From: Oscillospiraceae bacterium
GTDB taxonomy: Bacteria > Bacillota_A > Clostridia > Saccharofermentanales > Saccharofermentanaceae
Length of the DNA stretch: 36,065 bases
Direction of reading: 5' to 3'
NCBI GenBank assembly: GCA_902791885.1
Contig: CADAXO010000054.1
Span: forward strand, 1 to 36,065
Part shown: in pieces, positions 9,452 through 17,600 of the stretch
Position numbering within the stretch: the first letter of the stretch is position 1
How the letters are laid out: every line of letters starts with the position of its first letter
Position numbers and translations under genes: made by a program
The notes under the pieces: model-generated
The model's database searches: none
Seen by the model: the letters and a program-made list of their open reading frames with translations, nothing else
What the model was told of the DNA's origin: nothing

Positions 9452-9480
9452 AAAAGGACTGTCTGCAGACAGTCCTTTTT
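9451..9480 (-). terminator. Perfect-palindrome intrinsic terminator after the glucosaminidase gene
   Basis: The 30 bases are a perfect inverted repeat: AAAAAGGACTGTC, central TGCA, then its complement ending in TTTTT. It reads as a hairpin with a T-run in either direction. It lies 24 bases past the stop at 9505, so it probably ends the asd-to-glucosaminidase operon. Confidence 0.9.
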
Positions 9481-9504
9481 ATATTATTAATATTAGAGAA
9501 CCGG

Positions 9505-11235
9505 TCAGTACGGACTGAAGCCCGCGTTCGTGCACAATGCCGCGAATTCCGCCGATCTCGAGAAGCCGTGGTAAACGTCTAGTCTTGAGCTTCCGGAAGA
9601 CAGCCTGTCTAACCAGTAATTCAAGCCGTCAGCATCGCATTCACGGCCGAGGAACGCATTATAAAGAATTCGTACGTACTGTTCGTTACTCAGGTTCCTG
9701 TTGGTCATCTCCTGGCTGAATACGAAGCCGTAAGCTACGTCCTCACCGGACATTCCGTTAATCTTGATGTTGTTGTACCAATAGTTGATACCTGCCGCAT
9801 CGGGATCTCTGCTCAATGTCGATCTGTAAAGATAGATAAGGAATGTCTCAACTCCGTCTCTTCCTACCCATTCAGTACCTGATGAAGGTGCAGCGATCTC
9901 ATTGGGAGGGAGCGCAACAGCTGAAGAAGGCATATTGTCGAATACAGGAATTCTGAACACCTCACCTGAATCATAAAGTCCGGATCTGATATAAGCTGTC
10001 TGCATACGGGCGGCCTCTGTATATACAGATGCAGTAGCAGTCATATACTGGTGATAACCCTTATCTCTGGATGACGCGGGATCGAAGTTAAATCGCATGA
10101 AGTACAAAGTTCCCTGACCAGCCCAGATATAGTTGTCTCTCATCCACATTGCTCCGCCGACGATAGCCTTACCGGGAGTATCCCAGGGGATCATGTATGT
10201 GGAATTAAAGCCTGCATCACTTAAACCGTTCTGTGCGAAGTTCAGACCGATGACAGTAGCATCAGTAGCGCTTGAATATGCACCGATGTTGAAGAGGTTA
10301 TAGTAACCGTTAGTTCCTCTTGAAGAATTACTTCCTCCCTTACTGCACTCCTGAATTGCATGAGCTGCAAGGAAGATGGGATTAACGTCTGCGATATTGC
10401 CTGCATCGGCAAAGATATCACAGTAATTGATCACATCACCGTTCTGGTTGGCGGCCGATGTATTAAGGAAAGTACCGGGAAGTATGCCCTGAACATGTGA
10501 AGAAGGGATACTGTTATCCACGGTATATGTAAGATCCAGGAACTGGAATACAGCCGTCTCATTAAGACTGTTTCTGGGGTCCATATAGAAGGAAACGATC
10601 TCTGCTGAAGCATTAACCCAGTTGGATGCATCGACTACAGTATAAGTATTGGTTGCAGCGTTATAAGCATAATCAGCCTTGGACTTCCATGAACCGTTGC
10701 AGCTGTTGCTGATCAGTGATCCTCCGGGTCTTGTCTCAATTCCTACAGCAGTATTGAAGTCAACACCTGTATATACGGGAACGAACTGCCATGACGGATG
10801 AGCATTATGCATATCACGAAGATACGGCTTATAGCTTTCAGGGAAGTCTGCTATTGAAGATTCGAATGCGGAATCCGATGCTCCAGTTGAAGAAGGATCG
10901 AGTCTTACATAATAAGCAGCTACATATCCGGACTTAACTTCTCCGTTCGAATTGTAGTTGATGCTGTACCATGTGGACAGGTCGGACTGGTCAGTAGATG
11001 AAGCCATTGTTGACCCTGTAACCTGAATCCTCTCATTAAGAGCGATACTTCCTACATTTCTTGACTGATTGGTAGGATACTCACGGACATTAACCGCATT
11101 ATTGCAGTTGATTACCGTAGCATTTGCTGAGATATCGGCTTTAACTGTTCTTGAAACAAAACTTCCAAAGAATCCCAACGCAACAACAAGCGCCAGCAAA
11201 GTGGCGGATACTCTGTGGAATATAGTTTTTCTCAT
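9505..11235 (-). CDS. Secreted glucosaminidase-like cell-wall hydrolase with SH3 and DUF4214 domains
   Basis: Residues 1-33 are a signal peptide (basic start, long hydrophobic core, end VKA). Residues about 38-112 look like a bacterial SH3 domain (VNVREYPTNQS, GYVAAYYVRL). Residues about 130-430 match N-acetylglucosaminidases of the GH73/LytD-like type, with the likely catalytic Glu at 296 in AAHAIQECSKGG and later YYNLFNIGAY. The C-terminus (about 455-570) is a DUF4214 domain (YLYRSTLSRDPDAAGINYW repeated as YNAFLGRECDADGLNYW). It should cleave peptidoglycan glycan strands outside the cell, the SH3 and DUF4214 parts perhaps aiding binding. The ATG at 11235 has AGGGGG 6 bases upstream. It is last in the operon, 10 bases after prfB. 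Confidence 0.85.
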   Translation of the reverse strand: MRKTIFHRVSATLLALVVALGFFGSFVSRTVKADISANATVINCNNAVNVREYPTNQSRNVGSIALNERIQVTGSTMASSTDQSDLSTWYSINYNSNGEVKSGYVAAYYVRLDPSSTGASDSAFESSIADFPESYKPYLRDMHNAHPSWQFVPVYTGVDFNTAVGIETRPGGSLISNSCNGSWKSKADYAYNAATNTYTVVDASNWVNASAEIVSFYMDPRNSLNETAVFQFLDLTYTVDNSIPSSHVQGILPGTFLNTSAANQNGDVINYCDIFADAGNIADVNPIFLAAHAIQECSKGGSNSSRGTNGYYNLFNIGAYSSATDATVIGLNFAQNGLSDAGFNSTYMIPWDTPGKAIVGGAMWMRDNYIWAGQGTLYFMRFNFDPASSRDKGYHQYMTATASVYTEAARMQTAYIRSGLYDSGEVFRIPVFDNMPSSAVALPPNEIAAPSSGTEWVGRDGVETFLIYLYRSTLSRDPDAAGINYWYNNIKINGMSGEDVAYGFVFSQEMTNRNLSNEQYVRILYNAFLGRECDADGLNYWLDRLSSGSSRLDVYHGFSRSAEFAALCTNAGFSPY

Positions 11236-11245
11236 GTTTTCCCCC

Positions 11246-12355
11246 TTATTTCTCGATCTTCATCCCCGACAGGTATGCGTTGATGAAGCCGTCTATCTTG
11301 CCGTCCATAACGGCATCTACATCTACCTCTTCATATCCTGTTCTGGCGTCCTTAACGAGTGTGTAAGGACAAAATACATATGATCTGATCTGGGAGCCCC
11401 ATGCGATCTCTTTCTGATCGCCCTTAAGATCTTCAATCTTCTCCATCTGGGCAGCCTCAGCCAAAGCGAAAAGCTTAGCCTTCAGCATATTCATCGCAGA
11501 CTCCATATTCTGAACCTGTGATCTTTCAGCCTGGCAGGCAACAACGATTCCCGTAGGATAGTGAGTAAGTCTTACAGCCGTATCAGTCTTATTGATGTGC
11601 TGTCCGCCCTTACCTGTAGCTCTGTACTTATCTACACGCAGATCCTTGGGATCGATCTTGATATCGATATTGGTATCCATCTCAGGGATAACTTCACAAG
11701 ATGCAAAAGACGTATGACGTCTTCCTGCCGCATCGAAAGGAGAGATACGTACCAGTCTGTGAACACCTAACTCGGATCTTAAGAAGCCGTAAGCGTTCTC
11801 ACCGATTACCATGATGGAACAGGACTTAACTCCTGCTTCTTCACCTTCAAGATAATCCATGATCTTGATCTCATAACCCTTGGCTTCAGCCCATCTGGTA
11901 TACATACGGTAGAGCATGCTTACCCAGTCCATAGCCTCTGTTCCGCCTGCACCTGCCTGAAGCGACAGTACAGCATTGTTCTTGTCGTAAGGGCCTGTAA
12001 GAAGAGTCTCAAGACGCATCTTTTCGAAGTCCTGCTTAAACTTCTCAAGGCCGGCCTGAAGCTCTTCGAGTGAATCAAGGTCCTCTTCCTCATTCGCGAG
12101 TTCACACAAAGCAAGAAGATCGTCCCTGTCAGACGAAAGCTTGTTGTAGTTCTCAACTTTCTGCTGCATACGGCGAAGATCCGTCTGGAGCTTCTGAGCC
12201 TTGGTAACATCATTCCAGAATGTGGGGTCCTGAGTCATCGCCTCAAGTTCGCTTATCTTTGTGGAAAGCGATTCAATATGAAGCGAATCCTTAAGGTCTT
12301 CGATCGGTTCTTTATAAGATTCGAGTTCGAGTCTTACGTTATCAAATTCAAGCAT
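11246..12355 (-). CDS. prfB: Peptide chain release factor 2
   Basis: RF2 reads UGA/UAA stop codons in the ribosomal A site and triggers peptide release. The 369-residue product has the recognition tripeptide in RISPFDAAGRRHTSF (SPF at 205-207) and the GGQ loop in ATGKGGQHINKTD (GGQ at 250-252). It also has the N-terminal helical domain ending in DPTFWNDVTKAQ. The gene is open in one frame from ATG to stop. The autoregulatory +1 frameshift with an in-frame UGA near codon 26, found in many bacteria, is absent. Its ATG shares one base with the stop of the upstream aminotransferase frame (TAATG). Confidence 0.96.
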   Translation of the reverse strand: MLEFDNVRLELESYKEPIEDLKDSLHIESLSTKISELEAMTQDPTFWNDVTKAQKLQTDLRRMQQKVENYNKLSSDRDDLLALCELANEEEDLDSLEELQAGLEKFKQDFEKMRLETLLTGPYDKNNAVLSLQAGAGGTEAMDWVSMLYRMYTRWAEAKGYEIKIMDYLEGEEAGVKSCSIMVIGENAYGFLRSELGVHRLVRISPFDAAGRRHTSFASCEVIPEMDTNIDIKIDPKDLRVDKYRATGKGGQHINKTDTAVRLTHYPTGIVVACQAERSQVQNMESAMNMLKAKLFALAEAAQMEKIEDLKGDQKEIAWGSQIRSYVFCPYTLVKDARTGYEEVDVDAVMDGKIDGFINAYLSGMKIEK

Positions 12356-12768
12356 TAACGATTACCCTTTCGTAATTCTTCGGTGAATTCCGCGAGTCTT
12401 TCCATCGCGGTCTTAATATTCTCCATTGATGCTGCATAGCTTATACGCACATTGTCCTTACCGCATTCACCGAATGCACTTCCGGGAACGATGGCTACCT
12501 TCTTCTCCATGAGGAACCTCTCACAGAACTCCTCTGAAGTAAGGCCCGTGTTCTTAATCGAAGGGAAAGCATAGAAAGCACCGGAAGGCGTAAAACACTC
12601 AAGTCCCGCATCAGCAAGGCCCTTGATGATCACTCTTCTTCTGTGGTTATACTCATCCCTCATCGCCTTTACCTGATCATCACAGTTCATGGCAGCCTCA
12701 ACAACGGCGAACTGAGACATTGAAGGAGCACTCATGATGCAGTACTGATGGATCTTGCATAACGACAC
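12355..12768 (-). pseudogene. Class I/II aminotransferase, C-terminal fragment
   Basis: This frame starts in homologous sense at CKIHQYCIMSAPSMSQFAVVEA and runs to the normal end (KVAIVPGSAFGECGKDNVRISYAASMENI, with the conserved Arg that binds the substrate carboxylate). It is the last third of a PLP-dependent aspartate/aromatic-type aminotransferase. It is out of frame with the N-terminal fragment (12698-13456), and the two overlap only as shadows of one another. Between the fragments about 28-30 residues are absent, counted against the usual 390-residue length. It has no plausible start of its own; GTG at 12768 lies in foreign sense. Confidence 0.85.
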
Positions 12769-13456
12769 GGTCCTTAAGCTCGGGGAATCTTGCCAGAGAA
12801 CTTAACTCATCGCTTACATAATTAAGCTCACAGTAAAGTTCATCGGAGATTACGATGATCTCAGGATGCTTCATAAGAACATCGCGGATGGGCTTTAAGT
12901 CCTCCATGGTCATTACTGCACCCGTAGGATTGCCGGGATAACCCATGATCAGATACTTTGTCTTATCGGTGATTGCAGCCTCGAGGTCTTCAGCCTTAAG
13001 CTTGAAGTCATCCTCCTGCCTTGTCGAAATGATAACAGGAACACCGTGAGCAAAAAGCACTGTAGCCTTATAAGCTACGAAGCAGGGCTCTACGATGATT
13101 ACTTCATCACCGGGATTGATCAATGCTCTTGCCGCAAGGTCAAGTCCCTCGGAACCGCCTACTGTAATGAGACACTCGCCGTTATGGTCATACTCGATAC
13201 CGTAACGTCTGTTTATGTAATTAACGATTGCCTTCTTGGCATTCGTATAACCCGCATTGGGAGAATAGTGAGTATATCCGTCAACAAGTGAATTGATACC
13301 CGCTTCTCTTATAGACCAGGGAGTTACAAAATCAGGTTCGCCGATGGAAAGGGATATAACACCCTTCATCTCGCTTGCAAGATCGAAGAACTTACGGATA
13401 GCTGAAGGCGGTACGCATGCGACGGATTTTGATACTTTAGAATTCAAATCTATCAT
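12698..13456 (-). pseudogene. Class I/II aminotransferase, N-terminal fragment lacking the PLP lysine
   Basis: The first 232 residues are a normal fold-type I aminotransferase: SLSIGEPDFVTPWSIREA, YTHYSPNAGY, VGGSEGLDLAARAL, MGYPGNPTGAVM and ISDELYCELNY. The last provides the Asp and Tyr that contact PLP. After LKDRVV, near 12762, homologues read on through a strand and the SK-x-(F/Y)-x-MTGWR loop with the Schiff-base lysine. Here the sequence jumps straight to CKIHQYC in the +1 frame. No frame restores the lysine, so the encoded protein cannot be a working transaminase. The ATG at 13456 overlaps the Lrp-type gene stop (ATGA), suggesting the regulator and enzyme were a coupled pair. Confidence 0.88.
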
Positions 13457-13941
13457 AAGACAATCGCCTGCCTGTCATCTGTAGTCTCATCCTCGAAGAA
13501 GATACCGTTACTCTTGTACTTCTTGAGGATAAAGTGAGTAGCCGTCGAAAGAACGCCCTCACTTGTAGCAACCTTGTTATATACAAACTCAGCAATATTC
13601 TTAAGGCTGTCATCGTTATAGATAAGGAGCAGATCAAAAGCACCGGACATAAGATAGCAGTCCGTTACCTTCTCGTACTTGCTTAAGATCTTAGCGATGT
13701 TATCGAAGCCTCTGTCTCTCTGAGGAGTGATACGTACTTCTATAAGAGCCGTTACCTTCTCGGGGTAAGACTTAGACCAGTTGATCTCTGCTGTATAGCC
13801 TAAGAGGATCTTCTCCTCCTTAAGTCTGTCGATCTCAGCCTCTACTTCCTCGGCGGCGGCTCCAAGCTGAACGGCGATATCCGCAGGAGCAATCCTGGGA
13901 TCTTTCTCAATAATCTTCAATAATTCGATATCGTCAATCAT
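13453..13941 (-). CDS. Lrp/AsnC-family transcriptional regulator
   Basis: The 162-residue product has an N-terminal winged helix-turn-helix (residues 1-50: IDDIELLKIIEKDPRIAPADIAVQLG, then IDRLKEEKILLGYTAEIN). A RAM-type effector and oligomerisation domain follows (ALIEVRI, YLMSGAFDLLLIYN). Lrp-family proteins sense amino acids and control their metabolism or transport. The ATG at 13941 is preferred because GGAGG lies 7 bases upstream; an in-frame ATG 24 bases earlier has no such site. Its stop overlaps the start of the aminotransferase, so that enzyme or its substrate is the natural guess for the ligand pathway. The precise ligand is unknown. Confidence 0.88.
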   Translation of the reverse strand: MIDDIELLKIIEKDPRIAPADIAVQLGAAAEEVEAEIDRLKEEKILLGYTAEINWSKSYPEKVTALIEVRITPQRDRGFDNIAKILSKYEKVTDCYLMSGAFDLLLIYNDDSLKNIAEFVYNKVATSEGVLSTATHFILKKYKSNGIFFEDETTDDRQAIVL

Positions 13942-13977
13942 GTTAAACCTCCGTCTGTTCGGCATAGATATAAAATT

Positions 13978-15843
13978 TTAGCATAACGCACCATATTCAT
14001 CATACATCTTTTCTATTACAGCCGCATTACAGGCATACAAATCATAATCTTCTTTCTTTGCATCCCCCGAGACGAACTTTTCTTCCAAAGCTTTCTGCTC
14101 TGCTTCCTTCTCCTCGATCAGCTTCTCAAGTTCCTTGATCCTGTTTGCCCTTTGAGCCTTCTGCCTTCTCTCCTCGGCCTGGTTCATCTTGGGCTTCTCC
14201 TGAACCTTCTTCGGGGCAGGTTCGGAAACGACCTTCTCGGGAGTCTTTCTTACATCACGTCTGTAGTACTCGTAAGTATCGTAAAGCTTGGCTGTACCGT
14301 TATTGAAACCTAGTACTTTATCCGCACATTTCTCTATAAAGAAACGGTCATGGCTTACGCAAATGATGGCTCCGTTATATTCGGCTAAAGCATCCTCGAG
14401 TATCTCTCTTGATTCGATATCAAGATGGTTCGTAGGCTCATCAAGGAACAATATATCGGGATTCTCCTCAAGGATAAGGCACAGATAAAGCCTGCTTCTC
14501 TCTCCTCCCGACAGCACATTAATTGTCTTAAAAACATCGTCGCCTCTGAAGCCGAATCTCGCAAGGAGCGATCTTGCCTCAGTTATGGTAAGATCGGACC
14601 TTCTTATAAGCTCCTCATAACAAGTCGCCGTCTCGTCATCGAAAGGCACGAACTGCTCCATGAAGCCTACTGTAGAGGACGCACTTATAAACACGCTTCC
14701 GTCAAAGCCTGCGATCCTTCCTCTTAACATCGATAACAGCGTAGACTTTCCGCATCCGTTGGGACCTGCAAGGAAGAGCTTTTGGCCTGCTCTTAATTCG
14801 AAGCTTATATCCTCGAAAACCATAGGTCCGTCATCAAAATTCTTGCTTACGTTCTTGACCTGAATAACGACCTTATCCGATGCGCCCTCTCTTTCTTCGG
14901 GGACAACGTTAAAGCTCATCTTATTCTCACCCGAAGGTAAGCGCGCACGCTCCTTTTCGAGTATTACCGCAAGCTTATCCACCATCTTCTCACGCTGATG
15001 GTAGCCTGAGATATTACGGTGTGAGAGCATAGTCTGCTTTACATCAAGCTGATGTTCCAGCTCCTTCTCGAGGTTCTCGACGACACGCCTTTGAGTCTTG
15101 AGGAATTCCTCCCTCTGCTTTTTGTAGCTGTCGTAATTGCCTCTGTACTCTGTTATGTGACCGCCGTCGAGCTCTATAACGCGGTTGGCGAATGAATCGA
15201 TGAAGTGACGGTCATGGGTTATTACAAAAACAGAACCGCCGTAAGCAGAAAGATAATCCTCAAGCCACTCGATCGCATCAGCATCAAGATGGTTCGTAGG
15301 CTCATCAAGCATAAGGATGTCAGGACGTTCCACGATAAGGCGTGCAAGACAGACTCTCATCTTCTCGCCTCCCGACAAAGTCATGAGATCAGTCCTGTCG
15401 CTTATGTCCTTAAGACCTAAGCCTGCAAGAGCTTCCTTAATACGGAATTCGTAATCATAACCGCCCATCGCTTCATACTTGGATGTGACGGCAGCGTATT
15501 CATCGAGTTTCTCACGGGAGTGATCGGTCACCATCTCTGACTCGAGCCTCTTCATCTGAAGCTCAATGTCGATCATATCGCGCGGCTTTAATGTAGCTGA
15601 ACTTAAGTCCTGCTCATCCATATTCTGGGACAGAAAACCCACAGTCGTGTTGCCGTGCAAAATAACTCTTCCGCTCTCGGGAGTAAAGACTCCTCTAATG
15701 GTTTTGAACAACGTAGATTTCCCGGCGCCGTTATCTCCGATAAAAGCTATCTTGTCACCTTGGTTAACGGTGAAGCTTATACCGTCGAGAACACGCCGGG
15801 TCTCAAAACTTACTGTTATACTGTCTGCTGTTAATACGGGCAT
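13978..15843 (-). CDS. ABC-F family ATPase (Uup/YdiF-like)
   Basis: The 621-residue soluble product has two ABC cassettes and no membrane helices. Walker A motifs are GDNGAGKST (36-44) and GPNGCGKST (about 365). Signatures are LSGGEKMR and LSGGERSR, and both Walker B segments end in LDEPTNHLD. The cassettes are joined by a charged linker of the ABC-F type, and a basic, Lys/Glu-rich C-terminal coiled coil (about 530-605) resembles Uup. ABC-F proteins act on the ribosome, in translation rescue or antibiotic protection. Housekeeping context favours translation over resistance. Its ATG shares a base with the asd stop (TAATG). Confidence 0.92.
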   Translation of the reverse strand: MPVLTADSITVSFETRRVLDGISFTVNQGDKIAFIGDNGAGKSTLFKTIRGVFTPESGRVILHGNTTVGFLSQNMDEQDLSSATLKPRDMIDIELQMKRLESEMVTDHSREKLDEYAAVTSKYEAMGGYDYEFRIKEALAGLGLKDISDRTDLMTLSGGEKMRVCLARLIVERPDILMLDEPTNHLDADAIEWLEDYLSAYGGSVFVITHDRHFIDSFANRVIELDGGHITEYRGNYDSYKKQREEFLKTQRRVVENLEKELEHQLDVKQTMLSHRNISGYHQREKMVDKLAVILEKERARLPSGENKMSFNVVPEEREGASDKVVIQVKNVSKNFDDGPMVFEDISFELRAGQKLFLAGPNGCGKSTLLSMLRGRIAGFDGSVFISASSTVGFMEQFVPFDDETATCYEELIRRSDLTITEARSLLARFGFRGDDVFKTINVLSGGERSRLYLCLILEENPDILFLDEPTNHLDIESREILEDALAEYNGAIICVSHDRFFIEKCADKVLGFNNGTAKLYDTYEYYRRDVRKTPEKVVSEPAPKKVQEKPKMNQAEERRQKAQRANRIKELEKLIEEKEAEQKALEEKFVSGDAKKEDYDLYACNAAVIEKMYDEYGALC

Positions 15844-16928
15844 TACTTGGCAGTAATATATCCCTTCTTTGTAAGAAGCTCAGCCGTGAGCATTCCGCCG
15901 CCGGCAGCACCTCTTAAAGTATTGTGTGAAAGGCAGGCGAACTTATAGTCGAAGATGTTATCCTCACGAAGTCTCGCTACGCTTACGCCCATGCCGTTGC
16001 CGAACATTGCATCGAGCTTGGGCTGAGGTCTGTTATCCTCTTCAAGATACTGGAGGAAGTGCTCGGGAGCCGAAGGAAGCTCTAACTTCTGAGCCTCACC
16101 TACATACTCGTTCCATGCCTTGATCATATCTTCCTTGGAAGGCTTGTTCGTGAAGCTTACGGATACTGCAGCCGTATGGCCTTCCTGAACGGCAACACGG
16201 TAGCACTGTGCGGAGATAACAGGCTTACTTGCAAGTTCGATATGATCTCCTGCAAGCTTACCCCATACCTTTAAAGGCTCCTTCTCGGACTTCTCTTCCT
16301 CACCGCCGATATAAGGGATAAGGTTGCCGACCATCTCAGGCCAGATGTCGAACGTCTTGCCTGCACCGGAGATAGCCTGATATGTGCAGACGGAGATCTT
16401 CTCAATTCCGTAAGAAAGAAGCGGTGTAAGAGCAGGTACATAGCTCTGAATGGAGCAGTTAGGCTTTACTGCAACAAATCCTCTCTTCGTTCCGAGTCTC
16501 TTTCTCTGGGCATCGATCAAAGCCGCATGATCAGAGTTGATCTCGGGGATGATCATAGGAACATCTTCTGTCCATCTGTTTGCTGAGTTATTGGAGATAA
16601 CAGGGCACTCGAGTTTAGCGATCTTCTCCTCAAGAGCTCTGATCTCATCCTTCTTCATATCAACGGCACAGAACGTGAAATCGATCTGATCAACATATGC
16701 CTCGATATTATCCGTTCCGTATACGATCATCTTCTTTGCATATTCAGGCATCGGACGGTCGATCTTCCATCTTCCCTCTACAGCCTCTTCATAAGTCTTG
16801 CCGGCAGAACGGGGTGATGCACATAAAGCAACACACTCGAACCAGGGATGGTTCTCAAGTAAAGAAATAAATCTCTGTCCTACATAACCCGTAGCGCCGA
16901 TGACGCCGACTCTTAACTTCTGTTCCAT
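15843..16928 (-). CDS. asd: Aspartate-semialdehyde dehydrogenase (archaeal/fungal-type subfamily)
   Basis: Asd reduces aspartyl-4-phosphate to aspartate semialdehyde with NADPH, the branch point to lysine/diaminopimelate, threonine and methionine. The 361-residue product has the dinucleotide fold start VGVIGATGYVGQRF, the catalytic Cys158 in VKPNCSIQSY and the likely base His251 in VQEGHTAAVS. The PNCS-type active site and the overall layout match the archaeal/yeast branch of the family, also found in some Clostridia. The ATG at 16928 has GGAG 7 bases upstream. It is first in its operon, behind a sigma-A-like promoter and a short leader with a hairpin. No lysine riboswitch is present. Confidence 0.93.
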   Translation of the reverse strand: MEQKLRVGVIGATGYVGQRFISLLENHPWFECVALCASPRSAGKTYEEAVEGRWKIDRPMPEYAKKMIVYGTDNIEAYVDQIDFTFCAVDMKKDEIRALEEKIAKLECPVISNNSANRWTEDVPMIIPEINSDHAALIDAQRKRLGTKRGFVAVKPNCSIQSYVPALTPLLSYGIEKISVCTYQAISGAGKTFDIWPEMVGNLIPYIGGEEEKSEKEPLKVWGKLAGDHIELASKPVISAQCYRVAVQEGHTAAVSVSFTNKPSKEDMIKAWNEYVGEAQKLELPSAPEHFLQYLEEDNRPQPKLDAMFGNGMGVSVARLREDNIFDYKFACLSHNTLRGAAGGGMLTAELLTKKGYITAK

Positions 16929-16949
16929 TTTTTAACTCCTGTTTGCTGT

Positions 16950-16972
16950 GATGTCCTTGTATCGTGGACATC
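16950..16972 (-). promoter_or_regulatory. Hairpin in the asd leader
   Basis: GATGTCC and GGACATC form a 7-bp stem around a 9-base loop, between the predicted asd start point (about 16985) and the ribosome binding site. No T-run follows, so it is not a terminator. It could affect mRNA stability or be a DNA operator. Confidence 0.4.
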
Positions 16973-16991
16973 TGTCTTTCTAGTGAACACA

Positions 16992-17020
16992 ATACTAACA
17001 CAACGTACTATTGCATTCAA
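16992..17020 (-). promoter_or_regulatory. Promoter of the asd operon
   Basis: On the minus strand TTGAAT (17015-17020) and TAGTAT (16992-16997) are separated by exactly 17 bases, a good sigma-A-type promoter in the gap before asd. Confidence 0.7.
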
Positions 17021-17023
17021 TAG
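17008..17023. promoter_or_regulatory. Inverted repeat over the asd -35 box
   Basis: CTATTG, a 4-base spacer, then CAATAG form a dyad that covers the whole -35 hexamer. This is a position where a bound repressor would block RNA polymerase. The binding protein is unknown; the Lrp-type regulator of the same operon is one candidate. Confidence 0.4.
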
Positions 17024-17037
17024 CAAATTTAACGATA

Positions 17038-17589
17038 TCAGACTGCAAATTCCGCGTCGGAATTCTGCAATTCATACACATACCAGGCATTTTCGCTCTT
17101 ATAGACCATAATGTAGACGTCTGTTGTCAGTCTGCTTCCCTCAGCATCGTCGAAGTTCAGACGGAGTTTTACGATCTGTGCCTGCGCGATAAGTTCAGGT
17201 GTAGTGTGGTGAATAGCTGCGATCTGCTCCGAAAGCTCGGGGAAGTCAGTATAACCGTGTTCCTCATCGTAATCGTTATAAGCGGACAAAGAGGCACCTA
17301 CATACGTATATGTGGGATCCAGGTATGAAGCATAGCTTTCAAGCACAGATTCCATGTCGACTGTCTCGCCGTCCTCATTCTCGAACTCCCTGAAGCTTGC
17401 AGGGAAGCATGCGTCAAAAAGCTCCTGGTCCTTAGTAAAAATAGCCTGGAAGAAACCCTCCGCCACGTTCACCGAAGACTGGTTAATGTTAGCCACGGTT
17501 ACAAACTCATCAGTCTTGCTGCCGCATCCTGTAAGAAGCGTGAGCCCCATGACAAACACCAGCATCATGCTTATGATCTTCTTAGTCAT
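17038..17589 (-). CDS. Uncharacterised lipoprotein
   Basis: The 183-residue product starts with a lipoprotein signal peptide: MTKKIISMMLVFVMG, then the lipobox LTGC with the acylated Cys at 22. The mature part has a NTF2/DUF4878-like feel (SVNVAEGFFQAIFTKDQELFDACFPASF, with a C-terminal strand AWYVYELQ), but I do not recognise a precise family. It should sit on the outer face of the membrane. The ATG at 17589 lies inside the end of rarA (8-base overlap), within a duplicated 10-base block. It is last in the glyA-rarA operon, with no obvious terminator before the asd promoter. Confidence 0.75.
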   Translation of the reverse strand: MTKKIISMMLVFVMGLTLLTGCGSKTDEFVTVANINQSSVNVAEGFFQAIFTKDQELFDACFPASFREFENEDGETVDMESVLESYASYLDPTYTYVGASLSAYNDYDEEHGYTDFPELSEQIAAIHHTTPELIAQAQIVKLRLNFDDAEGSRLTTDVYIMVYKSENAWYVYELQNSDAEFAV

Positions 17590-17600
17590 CCTTAGTCATC
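17581..17600. repeat. 10-bp tandem duplication at the rarA/lipoprotein junction
   Basis: CTTAGTCATC occurs twice in a row. On the minus strand one copy encodes the last residues of RarA and the other the start of the lipoprotein. The overlap and probably the lipoprotein start codon may have arisen by this duplication. Confidence 0.7.

Noticed and set aside
9451..9480. Perfect 30-bp palindrome as an insertion-sequence end or phage operator
   Set aside because: No transposase is nearby. The GC stem and T-run directly after a stop codon fit an intrinsic terminator.
16929..17037. Lysine riboswitch or T-box before asd
   Set aside because: The gap is too short and holds a promoter; none of the conserved elements is present.
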